Of a DNA stretch of 64,000 nt, positions 1 through 12,141 are shown in pieces. A program made the translations under genes and the position numbers. The stretch is from Dysidea avara (taxonomy: Eukaryota > Porifera > Demospongiae > Dictyoceratida > Dysideidae), in NCBI RefSeq assembly GCF_963678975.1, contig NC_089272.1, positions 7,603,858 to 7,667,857 on the forward strand, given 5' to 3'. The notes below the pieces were generated by a model, which did not search any database, was not told the DNA's origin, and worked only from the letters and a program-made list of their open reading frames with translations. Every line of letters starts with the position of its first letter. Position 1 is the stretch's first letter.

Positions 1-480
1 CGAATGCGTGCTCGAATCGGGCTGAAATTTGGCACACTTAAAGGGCTCATTCAGGCGGATCTGTGTGTCAACTTTGGTAGGAATCCGATGAACTTTCACG
101 GAGTTATGACCGATTATTTGCGTAAAATAAGGTCGAAGGTCTGTCACGCCTACAGGGTAAACTCCTTTGAGGAATCAGTTGAAAATTGATATGTAGATGG
201 AGCAACCATCGTAGGAGTGCCTTTTTGTGGTTTGAAAGGAATCGGGATAAAGACCACGGAGATATGACACAAAACCCGACCTGTGTCAAAATTACGCAAT
301 CAATTTTTATGAATAAAAACTATTAGTTTTCGTATCTACCAGGCAAACCGCTTAGAGCAATGAGCTGAAAATCAGTATGTAGCTGGAATAATCATCATAG
401 AAAGTCCTTGCAGTAGTACAGAAGAATCGGATTACAAACCACTGAGTTATGATTCGAAAGGCAACTACATGTAGCAAATG
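1..480. repeat. Degenerate tandem repeat, about 170-bp units
   Basis: Three diverged units follow each other. Each has a GCTGAAA..TGTAGCTGG-like segment, then an AATCGG/AATCCGAT segment, then a GAGTTATGA-like end (near 14-120, 180-270 and 365-450). Two overlapping 61-codon ORFs here resemble nothing I know and lie in the repeat, so I do not call genes. Confidence 0.5.
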
Positions 481-483
481 CGA

Positions 484-3260
484 GATCGAGATACTCTAAT
501 AGAACAGTCACCCTAATAAAGCATTCAGCTGCATTTATAATTTACTCAATTATATTACATTGCAAATTATTCAGTAGGGAATTCAGTTACAAGCAAGTCA
601 CCCTGTAGTCAGATCAGCCAGAAGAAGGTACCTAATAGAGAGTTCAGCTACAAAGAAACCATCATGTAGAGAGTTCAGCTCAAACAAATTGCCCTGTAGA
701 GAGATCAGCTAGAAGAAGTTACCTTGCAGAGAGTTCAGTTACAAAGAAACAATCATGCAAAGTGTTCAGCTACAAACAAATAACCCAGTAGAAAGTTCCG
801 CTATGAACAGATCGCACTGTAGAGAGTTCAGTTAGAAGCAAGTCATGTTGTAGAGAGATCAGCTAGAAGAAGTAACCTTGTAGAGAGTTCAGCTACAAAG
901 AAACCACCATGTAAGAGAGTTCAGCTGCAAACAAATCACCTGTAGAGAGTTCAGCAGGAACAAGTCACCCTGTACAGAGATCAGCTAGAAACAAGTCACC
1001 CTGTAGAGAATTCAGCTACAAACAAATCACCCTGTAGAAAGATCAGGTAGAAGAAGTTACCTTGTAGAGAGTTCAGCTGCAAACAAATCCCCTGTAGAGA
1101 GTTCAGCTGGAAACAAGTCACCCTGTAGAGAGATCAGCTAGAAACAAATCACCCTGTAGAGAGTTCAGCTAGAAGAAGTCGCATTGTAGAGAGTTCAGCT
1201 AGAAGAAGTCGCATTGTAGAGAGTTCAGCTACAAATAAATCACCCTGTAGAGAACTCAGCTACAGTGTACAAACAAATCGCCCTGTAGAAAGATCAGCTA
1301 GAAGAAGTTACCTTGTAGGGAGTTCAGCTACGAACAGATCACCCTGTAGAGAGTTCAGCTACAAACAAATCACACTGTAGAGAGTTCAGTTACAAAGAAA
1401 CCACAAGGTAGAGAGTTCAGCTGCAAAAAAATCAATCACTCTGTAGAGAGTTCAGCTAGAAGAAGTCACCTTGTAGAGAGTTCAGCTGCAAATAAATCAC
1501 CCTGTAGAGAATTCAGCTACAAACAAATCACCCTGTAGAAAGATCAGCTAGAAGAATTTACCTTGTAGAGGGTTCAGCTACAAAGAAACCACCATGTGGA
1601 GAGATCAGCTGCAAACAAATCTCCTGTAGAGAGTTCAGCTAGAAACAAGTCACCCTGTAGATAGTTCAGCTAGAAGAAGTCACATTGTAGAGAGTTCAGC
1701 TACAAAGAAACTACCATGTAGAGAGTTCAGCTGCAAACAAACACCCTGTAGAGAACTCAACTACAAACAAATCGCCCTGTAGAAAGATCAGCTATGAGAA
1801 GTTACCTTGTAGAGAGTTCAGCTACAAAGAAATCAGAGTTCAGCTAAAAACAAATCACCTGTAGAGAGTTCAGCTAGAAACAAGTCACCCCGTAGAGAGA
1901 TCAGTTAGAAACAAGTCACCCTGTAGAGAGTTCAGCTAGAAGAAGTCACATTGTAGAGAGTTCAGTTACAATGAAACTCCCATGTAGAGAGTTCAGCTGC
2001 AAACAAATCACCCTGTAGAGAACTCAGCTACAAACAAATATGCCCTGTAAAAAGATCAGCTAGAAGAAGTTACCTTGTAGAGAGTTCAGCTACAACAAAC
2101 CATCATGTAGAGAGTTCAGCTACAAACAAATCACCTGTAGAGAGTTCAGCTAGAAACAAGTCACCCTGTAGAGATATCAGCTAGAAAACAAGTCACCTTG
2201 TAGAGAGTTCAGCTAGAAGAAGTCACATTGTAGAGAATTCAGCTACAAAGAAACTACCATGTATAGAGAGTTCAGCTACAAACAAATCACCCCGTAGAAA
2301 GTTCAGCTATGAACAGATCACCCTGCAGAGAGATCAGCTAGAAACAAGTCACCCTGTAGAGAGTTCAGCTAGAAGAAATTACCTTGTAGAAAGTTCAGCT
2401 ACAAAGAAACCACCATGTAGAAAGTTCAGCTGCAAACAAATCACCCAGTAGAAAGTTCAGCTATGAACAGATCACCCTGTTGAGAGTTCAGATAGAAACA
2501 AGTCATCCTGTAGAGAGATCACCTAGAAGTATTACTTTGTAGAGAGTTCAGCTACAAACAAATCACCTGTAGAGAGTTCAGCTACCAACAAATCACCCTG
2601 TAGAGAGATCAGCTAGAAGATATCACCTTGTAGAGAGTTCAGCTATAAAGAAACCACCATGTAGAGAATTCAGCTGCAAACGAACACCCTGTAGAGAACT
2701 CAGCTACAAACAAATCGCCCTGTAGAAAGATCAGCTAGAAGAAGTTACCTTGTAGGGATTTCAGCTACAAACAAATCACCCTGTAGAGAGTTCAGCTACA
2801 AAGAAATCATCATGTAGAGAGTTCAGCTGCAAACAAATCATCCTGTAGAGAGTTCAGCTATGAAAAGATCACCCTGTAGAGAGTTCAGCTAGAAGAAGTC
2901 ACTTATTAGAGAGTTTAGCTACAAAGCAACCACCATGTAGAGAGTTCAGCTGCAAACACATCACCCTGTAGAGAATTCAGCTACAAACAAATCGCCCTGT
3001 AGAGAGACCAGCTAGAAACAAGTCACCCTGTAGACAGATCAGCTAGAAGAAGTTACCTTGTAGAGAGTTCATCAGCTGCAAACAAATCACCCTGTAGAGA
3101 ATTCAACTACAAACAGATAACCCTGCAGAGAGTTCAGCTAGAGTCAAGTCACCCTGTAGAGAGAATCCTGTAAAGAGTTCATCTACATACAAGCAGATCA
3201 CCCTGTAGAGAGTTCAGCTACATTTCAAGTCACCCAGTAGAGAAATCAGCTGCAAATTAT
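484..3260. repeat. Satellite/minisatellite array, about 31-bp unit
   Basis: Roughly 85-90 head-to-tail copies of a unit built on CCCTGTAGAGAGTTCAGCTA followed by CAAACAAATCA. Variants (AGAAGAAGTTACCTTG, AAGAAACCACCATG) alternate in loose higher-order blocks. The array opens directly after a copy of a dispersed MITE terminal motif (GAGATACTCTAATAGA at 488-503). The bases following that motif (CAGTCACCCT...TTCAGCT) match the array unit, so the array may have grown out of the MITE interior. Confidence 0.95.
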
Positions 3261-3499
3261 CCTGTGGGGATTAATTGACATGTAATAAATATATGCTCTC
3301 TTTTTATATTATGAACTCTTGATATATGCATTATATATATAATTTGTACATTTACTGATAAAATCAGAATGAGTTAAAGTATTTATAAAATCTGCTTCAT
3401 CTTTTTTCTTTTTCCTGTGGTAAAGAAAAATATATAGGTTAAAAAGCTCCAAAGCTGGCCATAGGCAGGCTTTGGGGTATACAAATACAAAAAGAAGTG

Positions 3500-3835
3500 A
3501 AATCTAATCAAAAACAGCCAAGCTGTAAAAAAAGGAGTGCGGCCCTTGAAAAGGCTATGGTGAAAAAAGATGTGAAATCCAAGGTGGCGGCCAAGAAATG
3601 GCTGTGATGGTAGGTTAATGGTAAAAATTTTAATAACAACAATTCAGGTGAATTTTGTGCCAATTGACCAAGCGGCACCAAATTCACCTGAATTGTCGTT
3701 ATTAAAATTTTTACCATTAACCTACCATCACAGCCATTTCTTGGCCGCCACCTTGGATTTCACATCTTTTTTCACCATAGCCTTTTCAAGGGCTGCACTC
3801 CTTTTTTTACAGCTTGGCTGTTTTTGATTAGATTT
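3500..3835. mobile_element. Foldback (long inverted repeat) element, copy 1
   Basis: Two nearly identical arms (3500-3661 and 3674-3835) surround a 12-bp loop. The ends read AAATCTAATCAAAAACAGCC and its complement. Copies at 5176-5810 and about 35586-35786 share the AAAAACAGC...GCTGTAAAAAAAG end, so this is a repeat family. The right arm overlaps the last codons of the GPCR gene and supplies its C-terminal tail and stop codon. No clear TSD was found. Confidence 0.85.
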
Positions 3836-4588
3836 ATTTATCTTCACAAATCCCTTCAAATGCTTCATCATCGGTTCACGGACTTGTTTGAAATACAGCC
3901 CATATACAAGTGGATGGAAGAGCCGTATTACAAAACTATAGTTTGGAATGAATACATACTCCATGAACTCTTGATAACCTTTAGAATCAATCAGAACTCT
4001 TCCCAAGTGGTGTATTAATGTCAACAGCAGTGATATTAGTATACTGCCTAAAATGACTACAAGTAATGTGATAATCGGCTTCCTGTTTCGTCTGATGTTA
4101 CATTGTTTCTTCTTCAAGGAGCTAACATTCTCAGACTGACCAGACAACCTCATTTCCTTTTCAATTTGCCTGCGAACTCGGTATGCTTTCATGGTTAAGT
4201 GAACATTAAGGGCTACAATGAGGATTGATGTTACAGCCATTGGTATTATGAAAGTGATGGCAGCTTCAATGAAAGAGCTTCTCCCAAAAATACAAGCACC
4301 ATATTCTGGTATATAAGAGACCACATCAGTATTGAAGAAGACTGCGTAAGCAGTAGGTATGCTAGCTACCAGCCATTCACCACCAATACCAGCAGCTACA
4401 ACACAACGTGTCATCATTCTTTTGTACTTCAAAGGAAATCTTATCGCTACCACCTTATCAGCTGCTACTACCACAAATGAGATGATGTTGACATAAAACA
4501 AAATTAATCGAAACTGATACACATAGCAGGCCAAGGAAGACTCTACTCCCATTTGAAAAGTGATTATCATGATACTGGGAATCAGACA
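3728..4588 (-). pseudogene. Rhodopsin-like GPCR, 3' part (TM2 end to C-terminus)
   Basis: This is the 3' portion of a seven-helix receptor. Read from the insertion point it runs LCLIPSIMIITFQMG (end of TM2), the conserved Cys in SSLACY before TM3, an ADK version of the DRY motif at the end of TM3 (VVAADKVVAIRFPLKYK), TM4 (GGEWLVASIP), TM5 (FIIPMAVTSILIVAL), a basic third loop, TM6 (PIITLLVVILGSILI) and TM7 ending HPLVYGLYF in place of NPxxY. The Lys-rich tail from about KSNQKQPSCKKR to the TGA stop lies inside a foldback element. The 5' part is 13.5 kb away at 18065-18311, beyond a transposon. Ligand and G-protein coupling cannot be told. Class A is likely from layout, although NPxxY and DRY are both altered. 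Confidence 0.85.
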
Positions 4589-5175
4589 TAGTCTGGCTGT
4601 TAAACATCAAAAATGGGTCAAACCTTGAAGAAATTGGTATAGAGAAGAAATTGGTATAGAAGCAATTTTGGTATCAAAAGAACCGGAATGTTTCAGACAA
4701 CAACATATCCAAAATCCACCTCAATGGCATTTGGGGAATTTAATTTATGACCATTTATATTAATTAGCCTGACTTCAGTTTTTCAACATGAACTTGCACC
4801 CATACTTAACTTGTTTCATCACAAATTCCAGCATTAGTGTACAATTTGTATAACATTAATGCAAAATGTCAATAAGCATCTTTCACCATTATTATTTTAG
4901 AACATACGTAGCTACCATGTGTGTGGCTAAAAGATGTGACGTAATGGCCTATGTATGACTGGCATAGCTGGAGTGCTCCGCATGCAGGTTGGGCTATGCC
5001 AGACTATAGTACACACCTAGCAAATGGTGGAGTTTTGTTTTGTAATTAAGAAATGATGTATGATTAATTACTATAGATATAAGGCAGCCTTACAATGTGA
5101 CTCTGTTGCTGTATTAGGTCTTTTGTTTTTGTAAGTCTTCCATCTTGCAATAAAGTAATTCAGTTTTTATAGTAT

Positions 5176-5810
5176 AAATCCCATCCAAAAACAGCTTATA
5201 GCTGTAAAAAAAGTGCGCGTCCAAGTAAAGCAGAGTTAACTGCGACAAAAAGTAATGATATCATAATGCGGCCATGTGCGAGGTGTGCAAGTTGTAAAAT
5301 TAATATTAGCTAATCAGATAATACAATGTTATTGTTAAAGTGTTAATGAGAACTATGTGATGCTGCTAGTTTTTAAGTGTGTGAGCATCTTCATAAATGC
5401 CACATAAATTTAATTCTCAATAAAGCAATGCGTATAGATTCTCTGATAGTAATAAATAGTTTGAGTTTGGCCGCCTTTCCTGTATACAGCAATGCTACGA
5501 ACAAAGGAAAGGTGGCCAAACTCAAACTATTTATTACTATCAGAGAATCTATACACATTGCTTTATTGAGAATTAAATTTATGTGGCATTTATGAAGATG
5601 CTCACACACTTAAAAACTAGCAGCATCACATAGTTCTCATTAACACTTTAACAATAACATTGTATTATCTGATTAGCTAATATTAATTTTACAACTTGCA
5701 CACCTCGCACATGGCCGCATTATGATATCATTACTTTTTGTCGCAGTTAACTCTGCTTTACTTGGACGTGCACTTTTTTTACAGCTATAAGCTGTTTTTG
5801 GATGGGATTT
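5176..5810. mobile_element. Foldback element, copy 2 (635 bp)
   Basis: Arms of about 300 bp (5176-5480 and 5516-5810) are near-perfect reverse complements around a 35-bp loop. The ends are AAATCCCATCCAAAAACAGC, sharing AAAAACAGC and GCTGTAAAAAAAG with copy 1 but with an unrelated middle. The two 72-codon ORFs on opposite strands are simply the two arms and are not genes. Confidence 0.9.
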
Positions 5811-5930
5811 CAATACTTTTGTTAGAATAAGCAATGCACTGTTGATAACAGTAGGTGAGTTTCCATGGTTTTGACAGAAACCCCAGATTACAGTGGCAGA
5901 ATATTAAAATATAACTGTAATTTTAGTGGC

Positions 5931-6146
5931 CAGGGCCGCCGACATTGGGGGTAACTGGGGTATTTGCCCCCTGCCACAGCCCGAAAGGGGCCACTTGAAT
6001 ACCTGTTTAAAGAAAGATCGATATACTCTAATAGAGCAGTCAGGATCTAGACCCTTCCTTGCCCCTGGGCCCCTCTTTAACTCTTTTCCCTGGGCCCCTC
6101 TTTAACTCTTTTCCTTGGGCCCTCTAATTTCTATGGACGGCCCTGT
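5931..6146. mobile_element. hAT-like MITE with 8-bp TSD
   Basis: The element starts CAGGGCCGCC and ends GGACGGCCCTG, short imperfect TIRs. It is flanked by a perfect 8-bp duplication TTAGTGGC (5923-5930 and 6147-6154), the size expected for hAT insertions. The interior has C-rich text with CCCTGGGCCCCTCTTTAACT repeated, and one copy of the CTCTAATAGAGCAGTCA motif (6027-6042). No coding capacity. Confidence 0.9.
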
Positions 6147-6236
6147 TAGTGGCATGCAACTGCAGTCAACTAACACCCATTTTAACTAGTAAACCCTTAA
6201 CAACACTTTGCCTTTCATCTTGTACTGCATTGAAAC

Positions 6237-6419
6237 GATCAAGATACTCTATTAGAGCAGTCACAAAACAGCTGTAACACAGCAATCAATATTTAGCATA
6301 GTTACAACTTCTGCTTAGCATCGGATTGTATAGTTTAAATTACTAGCTACTTACAGACTTTACAATATAAAAATATGGCACTTGTAGAAATGTGACTGTT
6401 CTATTAGAGTATCTCGATC
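6237..6419. mobile_element. 183-bp MITE with 27-bp TIRs
   Basis: GATCAAGATACTCTATTAGA at 6237-6256 plus GCAGTCA is mirrored by TGACTGTTCTATTAGAGTAT plus CTCGATC ending at 6419. This is the only pair of this motif in the window that is inverted at MITE spacing, so it defines the element. Single copies of the same end lie at about 484, 6016, 19983 and 38045, with a weaker one near 51384. A convincing TSD was not identified. Confidence 0.75.
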
Positions 6420-7763
6420 TACTTCAAGCATTGACTAATTCAAGTGAAGAAGCTACGCCCCTGCCAAGAGATCTTGTGAAATGAAATGAGAATAGTAAAG
6501 AAAAGGCAAGTATGTACAGAGACAATAGAGGGGCGCGTAATTATGTCCTGTTGTAAATAAACGCCTTTTAAAATTTATATTACTACTAAATAAACGCACC
6601 AGAATAGGCTTGTGTGGCTGTTGTCTCCAAGGTTGTCTCATTAATTGTCTTTTCGTGTTGAAGGGATTTAGTCGCAATTGGTGAGTTTAACTATACATGT
6701 ATTTGTGTTGTAAAACTTAATTGTAAAAAGGCGATTAGCACATATCATGATAAACATGTATTTGTCACACTGGTAGAGTCTCTCACGAAGTCACGATTAT
6801 TACGAGACATTGGACCAGGGTAAAAAATTTACTGCTATATTTAGAGGTTGTAGCGTTTGTATATCTTAGTATCTTAATAAATAATCCCCCATGATCACTA
6901 ATCACTAATAGTACAGTGAAAACTGGTCATTATTCAGGCCGTAGGGACAAAATTTTCTAACCTTGCCTTTTAAAGAGGTGGCTGCATTATGCGGCCTTAA
7001 AAAAAGGTAAGAAGCATGCTGTTCTAACTGGCTATAGAGATGGATTTAGTGTATGACAGCGTATGAGACAGTGAGTGCTGGCAGCAAGGGGGCAGCCAAT
7101 CTGTTAGAGCACCAAAAGCACTGCTTCAGACATAGGCAGTTGACTGTCAGCCCCAAGTGTAAAAAGTTTCACTATTGGTCCTTATAAGCTCCTGATGAAG
7201 AAAGTGATGAAGTCATTATCCATAGGATATATTTTTCAGAGTATCCATTTCAGTTCTACAATATAGTAGCCAAGCATAAGATGAGCATAACACAGCATTC
7301 CAGTAGTTTAGTGGTGACCACAACACTGCCTGAGTTAAACTGTGGTGAGATTTGAGACTACCAGAAGCCCTGGAATGTCTTCAACACATGAAATACCAAA
7401 TATCTAATGCCTGGCTTTCATCCACAGTGGACCTGTCTTGGTGGCCACTTGTACAGAAGGGAAACAGCTGCCACACAGTCTTGCGAGCGAAACAGCTAGT
7501 TGCCACACCTATCAATTTGTAAAATCTTTAGCAAAATTGTGTGTGCGAGCAAGTGTGATGTGGCAGTGCCGTGTATATGGTTGCTGCCTAGCAGTGACAC
7601 ATCACGAGTATTGAAGTCACAATGCGTTACTGTATCATCCATCTAAATACAATCTCTGAATGTGTCATTTTGTGTAGAGAGCAATCTTCCACAAGAAGTG
7701 ACCTGCAGGTTTCAGTGTATATTGTTAACCATTAATATTGTTCACAATATTGTGAACTATATG
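6420..7763. other. No gene recognised (interior of outer transposon)
   Basis: AT-rich sequence with scattered short ORFs and no family resemblance. A fragment near 6920-7000 (ACAGTGAAAACTGGTCATTA ... GAGGTGGCTGCATTATGC) resembles the end of the pogo-like MITE at 7766 and is probably a decayed relative. Confidence 0.4.
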
Positions 7764-7765
7764 TA

Positions 7766-7941
7766 CAGTGAAACCTCACTTAGTGGTCACCTCTTTAATA
7801 AGACCCCCTCATTATATTGGCCACCTCTAGTAGGTCCCAAATATAGCTAAGCATTACTTATGACCTCATTAATAAGGCCACCTTGTTATTCAGGCCAAAT
7901 TTTTTGGTCCCACAGCCTGCCATATTAATGAGGTTTCATTG
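7766..7941. mobile_element. pogo/Tc1-like MITE with TA target
   Basis: The ends CAGTGAAACCTC and GAGGTTTCATTG are inverted and flanked by TA on both sides (7764-7765 and 7942-7943). The interior repeats phrases such as GGCCACCT and GGTCCCA. Size (176 bp), TA target and the CAGTGAAACCTC end are typical of non-autonomous pogo/Tigger relatives. Confidence 0.8.
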
Positions 7942-8934
7942 TACTTATGTGAATTTTTATTTTTCGTAACTTTTCTTCAGGTTTACTGATGGGCACTATG
8001 AAGCATTGTTGACTGGTACGTGTACAATGTGGTGACTTGAAATGCTAAAACAGTACGTAGCATGTCTTGTATGTACATGTAATGTGTTGTAATGTGTCCA
8101 CACATCCACACATCTTAGAAATAAATATAATTGTATTCTCTATTAATAGTCAGTTCCATTGTGCCACTGGGTCATAAGTTGGTTGAGTATGGATCATCCA
8201 GGGCACTTGAGTCACATTTTGTCCTGGCCAAGTGGATCTCATCCACTGACAGAATACACAGGATCAGATCACGTGTATAAATTACGGTGGAACTTGTTTA
8301 TTGCCACCTTCACTCATTCAGCAGGTAACAGTGTATAAATTCTCAAAATTAGAATTGGCTTTTCAAGAGTGGTTGTCTTTCTATACTAGTGGCCATTAAG
8401 ATAGGCTGTACTGATAGAGTGTACATACTAGAGATGCAACAATATCCTCCACTTAGTGTCGTTTGATAATGATGCAATGGAGACTATGTATTATTGCATT
8501 TAAATACTATACTATTATATTGCAACTCTAGCACGTATTTATAACAGGGATGTTTGTTAACTGTTTAGACATACTGGAGCCACACCCACTCATCTGGATT
8601 CTACAAATGGAGTCATACCAACTTGTCATCATACCAACTCGTTACTCCCATTGTGTTTGGATGAATGTACATGCCGTCATGTGAGACTTGCTACCATGGC
8701 GGGCCACTGGAAAACATTTGCATAGCAGATATATTACAGTCATTATTGTACAATTCTTACATTATTGTTGTGAAAAGTGTTTGGTATTCATGTGTCTCCT
8801 CTGTATGTTGTAATTACATGTGTAATTTTGTGTGGGGGTGCTATAAAATGCAATAATGCATGGTGACAATTGTATTAGGCGATTTTGCACACTTCCTTTT
8901 AAGCTAGCTACATGTGCTAATTATTCACAGCTTG

Positions 8935-9235
8935 TGTCAACAACTGGTAACCGCAGTTGTACTCTTGTGTCATTCTTTAAGCCGCACCCTTAGAGGACAA
9001 ATTATGTGGGGGCGACTAATTTCAAAACGAAGGATGGTATGCAGCACCATCGATTATATCTATGGACTATAATCTATGGCAGCACACTTCTTGGTGGCTA
9101 TATGTACTGATTAACTACATAGAGCGCCAGTTCATCAATACCCAGTGACCGCAGTTGTGCTCTGCGTCATTCTTTAAATTCCGAGTAAAATTCTTAGAGA
9201 GCATCTGACGTGGGGGCGACTAAATTCAAATTTCA
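8935..9235 (+). repeat. Direct duplication of about 95 bp, plus unassigned flanks
   Basis: A segment with GACCGCAGTTGT, GTCATTCTTTAA and GTGGGGGCGACTAA occurs at about 8945-9025 and again at about 9147-9225. The surrounding 7942-10190 sequence holds small ORFs (e.g. 9583-9828 plus, 9307-9612 minus) without recognisable domains. A GC-rich stretch near 9780-9830 stands out but has no gene signature. Confidence 0.5.
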
Positions 9236-10199
9236 AACTAGCCATTCTCGAAAACAAATGTTTCAATCTGAACGAAACTTTCAGAACAGTTTAAAGACAC
9301 ATTGCCCTACATGCCAAGCGAGTATTGCGGAAAACAACAATCTGGGATTTGTATTTGGCCTCTAGGTCGACTGAGGACGACTGAAACTTCGTTTGGTGCT
9401 GAAATCACGACTGTAGGGTAATCATGTATGGTGAAATCGATGATGTGAATCTTGAGGTGATTGAGTGAATACTGAAGCGATAACAGGGCGATCAATGTTC
9501 GGAATGCACAAAGGAACGCAAGGCACACGCCTGCGGTTGCGTCTAACCGCATGCGATAAAAAAAAAAAATGAAACTTCCCCTTTGATGTCGGCAACCTCG
9601 ATCACGAAACAATCGGCATGGATTTGCTTCACTGCTTGTGTGGTAGTTACTAGTGACACGATGAGTTCAACTCCAGAGTTTCAGAGGGATAGCGTAAGTG
9701 ACGGGTGGATTACAGGAAGGCCGAATTTGACAACGTTCGTTCTTGTAAAATCCTCACGTAGTGGTCGCGTCATTTATTGTCTGCGGCGCGCGTTTCTGCT
9801 TTACTGGCCGCGCGACTCACTACCGTGAGTCTTGATACAGAGCACAATTTGTTGTTTGTATGAGTACAGTATTAAGTGTTTGAGTTAGTTAAGCTTATTA
9901 AAGCGTTTCTAACTTCTGAGAGCTATATACACCAGCTTAGCGCTTGATCACTGAAATTCGCGGCATAAAGCTTTTGTTGTAAGGTAAGCTGTAGGGTATT
10001 AACTATCTGCGCATGTAGTAATGATCATTAATTAAATCTGTTCTTAGTGCATGTTGCTAGTTTATTCTACCTGTTAATTTATCTTTAATTTTTGTATTAT
10101 CATCAACAAGTATACTGCATTAAAATTTGGTAGCTGGTTTGAAGTTGTGTATATTTTGACTGTAGATCAAGTTTTATCATAGTCGAAGAGGGATCTTCG

Positions 10200-11925
10200 G
10201 GAGCAGTTAGCACAATTGAAGTAGACGGTTGTGTCATATGCAAACAAGGATATTAAAATGATAAAGTTATCACAGTGACAGAAAAGGGTATTATTATATT
10301 ATGAGCCTTATTAGTTTCAGTAAAGAATGTGGACATTGAATGCTTCATTCCCACCTTACTGAATGTATCAGTCAGGCTCCTATTGGAAAAGTCTTAGTAC
10401 ATAAAAGCTGCAGTCGAATCAAAGAAGGGTCACTTGTTGCAGCAGTGTTGAAGAGGATCAGCTTCCACAAGCAAAACAGTTAAGGTCTAGCTTGATATCA
10501 TTTAATTGGAAGAAAACTGCATGCTATGTGGGGAAAAGCTAAAGTGATGCTCGCCACCCAGAAAGAAACAAATTACACGATGTTACAACACTTGCTATGC
10601 GTGATAATCTACTAGAGTGTTGTGACAAAAAGGGTGATACGTGGGCATCTGAGGCTCAAAAACGTCTGTATGGCTGTTTTGACTTAGTTGCAGCAGAGGC
10701 AAATTACCATGCAAATTGTTATTCACGATTTTTGCTAAATAAAGGAAACACTTTATCAATAGAAAGTTTCCAGGTAGGCCCAAGGACAAAGGGATGTTGC
10801 ATTGGTTCCACATGTTGGACCAGTGGCTTGAATCAGAGGCTGATGCCGAGCTCTATACACTATCAGAATTGCATGACAAGATGAGAGAATTTTCTGGAGG
10901 ATCTGACACTTATACTCCTAAATGGCTAAAACAATAATTGCATGAACATTATGAAGGCTGCATATTCTTTACAGAGGTTAAGGGGTGTGGGTCTATTTTG
11001 TGCTTTAAAAACATGGCAGGTTATACTATCAATGACAAATGGTATTCGGAAAAGAAAGAAAACATAGAAGAGGAAGCAGAGCGCTTAGTAAGTAAGTGCT
11101 GCAGCTAAAATCGTAAGGGCTGAAATTAGGGAAAGGATACATTTACAAAACCATACCCCACTAATGAAGATATTGTTAATGTTAATGTTATTGGAATGGA
11201 TACCATGCCATCTGCAAACATTTCTGGCGACTCTTACTTATACAACCTGAGCAGAACAGCATTGGGCATTTGGTCATTTGGTCATTCAATTATTCAGTAT
11301 GCAAGACCAAAATCTGTTATAACTCCTACACTATTTGGCATTGGTGTTGAGATGGATCATGTGTTTGGGTTGGGTTGTAAATGAACAGTCACAGCTAGGT
11401 TACTCCATCAGTTATGATGAGGTAAACAGATACAAACAATCTGTTACTCAGAGTGAAAGCCTTGATAACTTGCTTGCAGAGTGTCAGTGGGTTGCAGATA
11501 ATGTTGACCTCAATGTGGCATCATTAGATGGTAGTGGTAACTTGCATGGTATGGGAATTATCTATAGCTGTTTCGACAATCAATGAATTACAAACTCCAT
11601 ACACTATGCCATTACACTCTAATCTTCTCTAGCACTGTGGATGGACATTCAGCCATACTTAGAACAAATCGTTCAGCTTTTATGCAGACAGACAGCCTTT
11701 TCTAACTGTCACAGTTCTTTTTGAGAATCTGAGGTGCTCCTTCTGCCCATTATTGATTTGAACCCATCTTGATGATAACTGCATTATATTCCACATGGAT
11801 GTACATCCAAAGTCAAGCTGAACAACTGAATATTCCAACACCATGTGTAACATTTAATCAGCCATTGTGACTCAAACAGTTGAAATAATACAAGCAAGAT
11901 CATCAAATATAGTTTGCAGGTTTGA
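10200..11925 (+). pseudogene. Decayed Academ-like transposase, N-terminal part
   Basis: Broken reading frames match the N-terminal third of the nested element's protein: VDGCVICKQGY (near 10230) against DHCVICKLGF; RDNLLECCDKKGDTWASEA (10597 on) against RHNLLERCSERGDQWASEV; and VASLDGSGNLHGMGI (about 11515) against VASLDGQGSFHGMGI. Multiple frameshifts and stops are present. Similarity stops near 11925, at the point corresponding to SNxxIVCRL in the nested copy, so the nuclease-like C-terminus is missing. This is probably the original, now defunct, transposase of the outer element. Confidence 0.8.
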
Positions 11926-12141
11926 TCGTTCGTTCTGCCCTGATGCTATAAAATGCTACGTATAACTTTCTTCGTACGTTAAACCAGCCAATGCACCTAT
12001 CCTGAAAATTGTATGCCCCTACAAGCATGGGAACATGGGTACATGATTCCTTCGCGCACTATTCCGCGTAACATTACGTAATCGCCTGTTCATCTATGGT
12101 GTGTTTCTAGCATACTGAAGAGATGTTGAAGTGATAACCAT

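Noticed and set aside
484..3260. Possible CRISPR array
   Set aside because: The repeats are contiguous tandem units without unique spacers, in animal DNA.
3508..3827. Pair of 69-codon ORFs (MVKILITTIQVN...)
   Set aside because: Opposite arms of the foldback at 3500-3835; not independent genes.
5377..5609. Two identical-looking 72-codon ORFs on opposite strands
   Set aside because: They are the two arms of a foldback read in opposite directions.
9307..9828. ORFs of 101 and 81 codons on opposite strands
   Set aside because: No domain, splice or family signal; they overlap each other at one end and lie in transposon interior.
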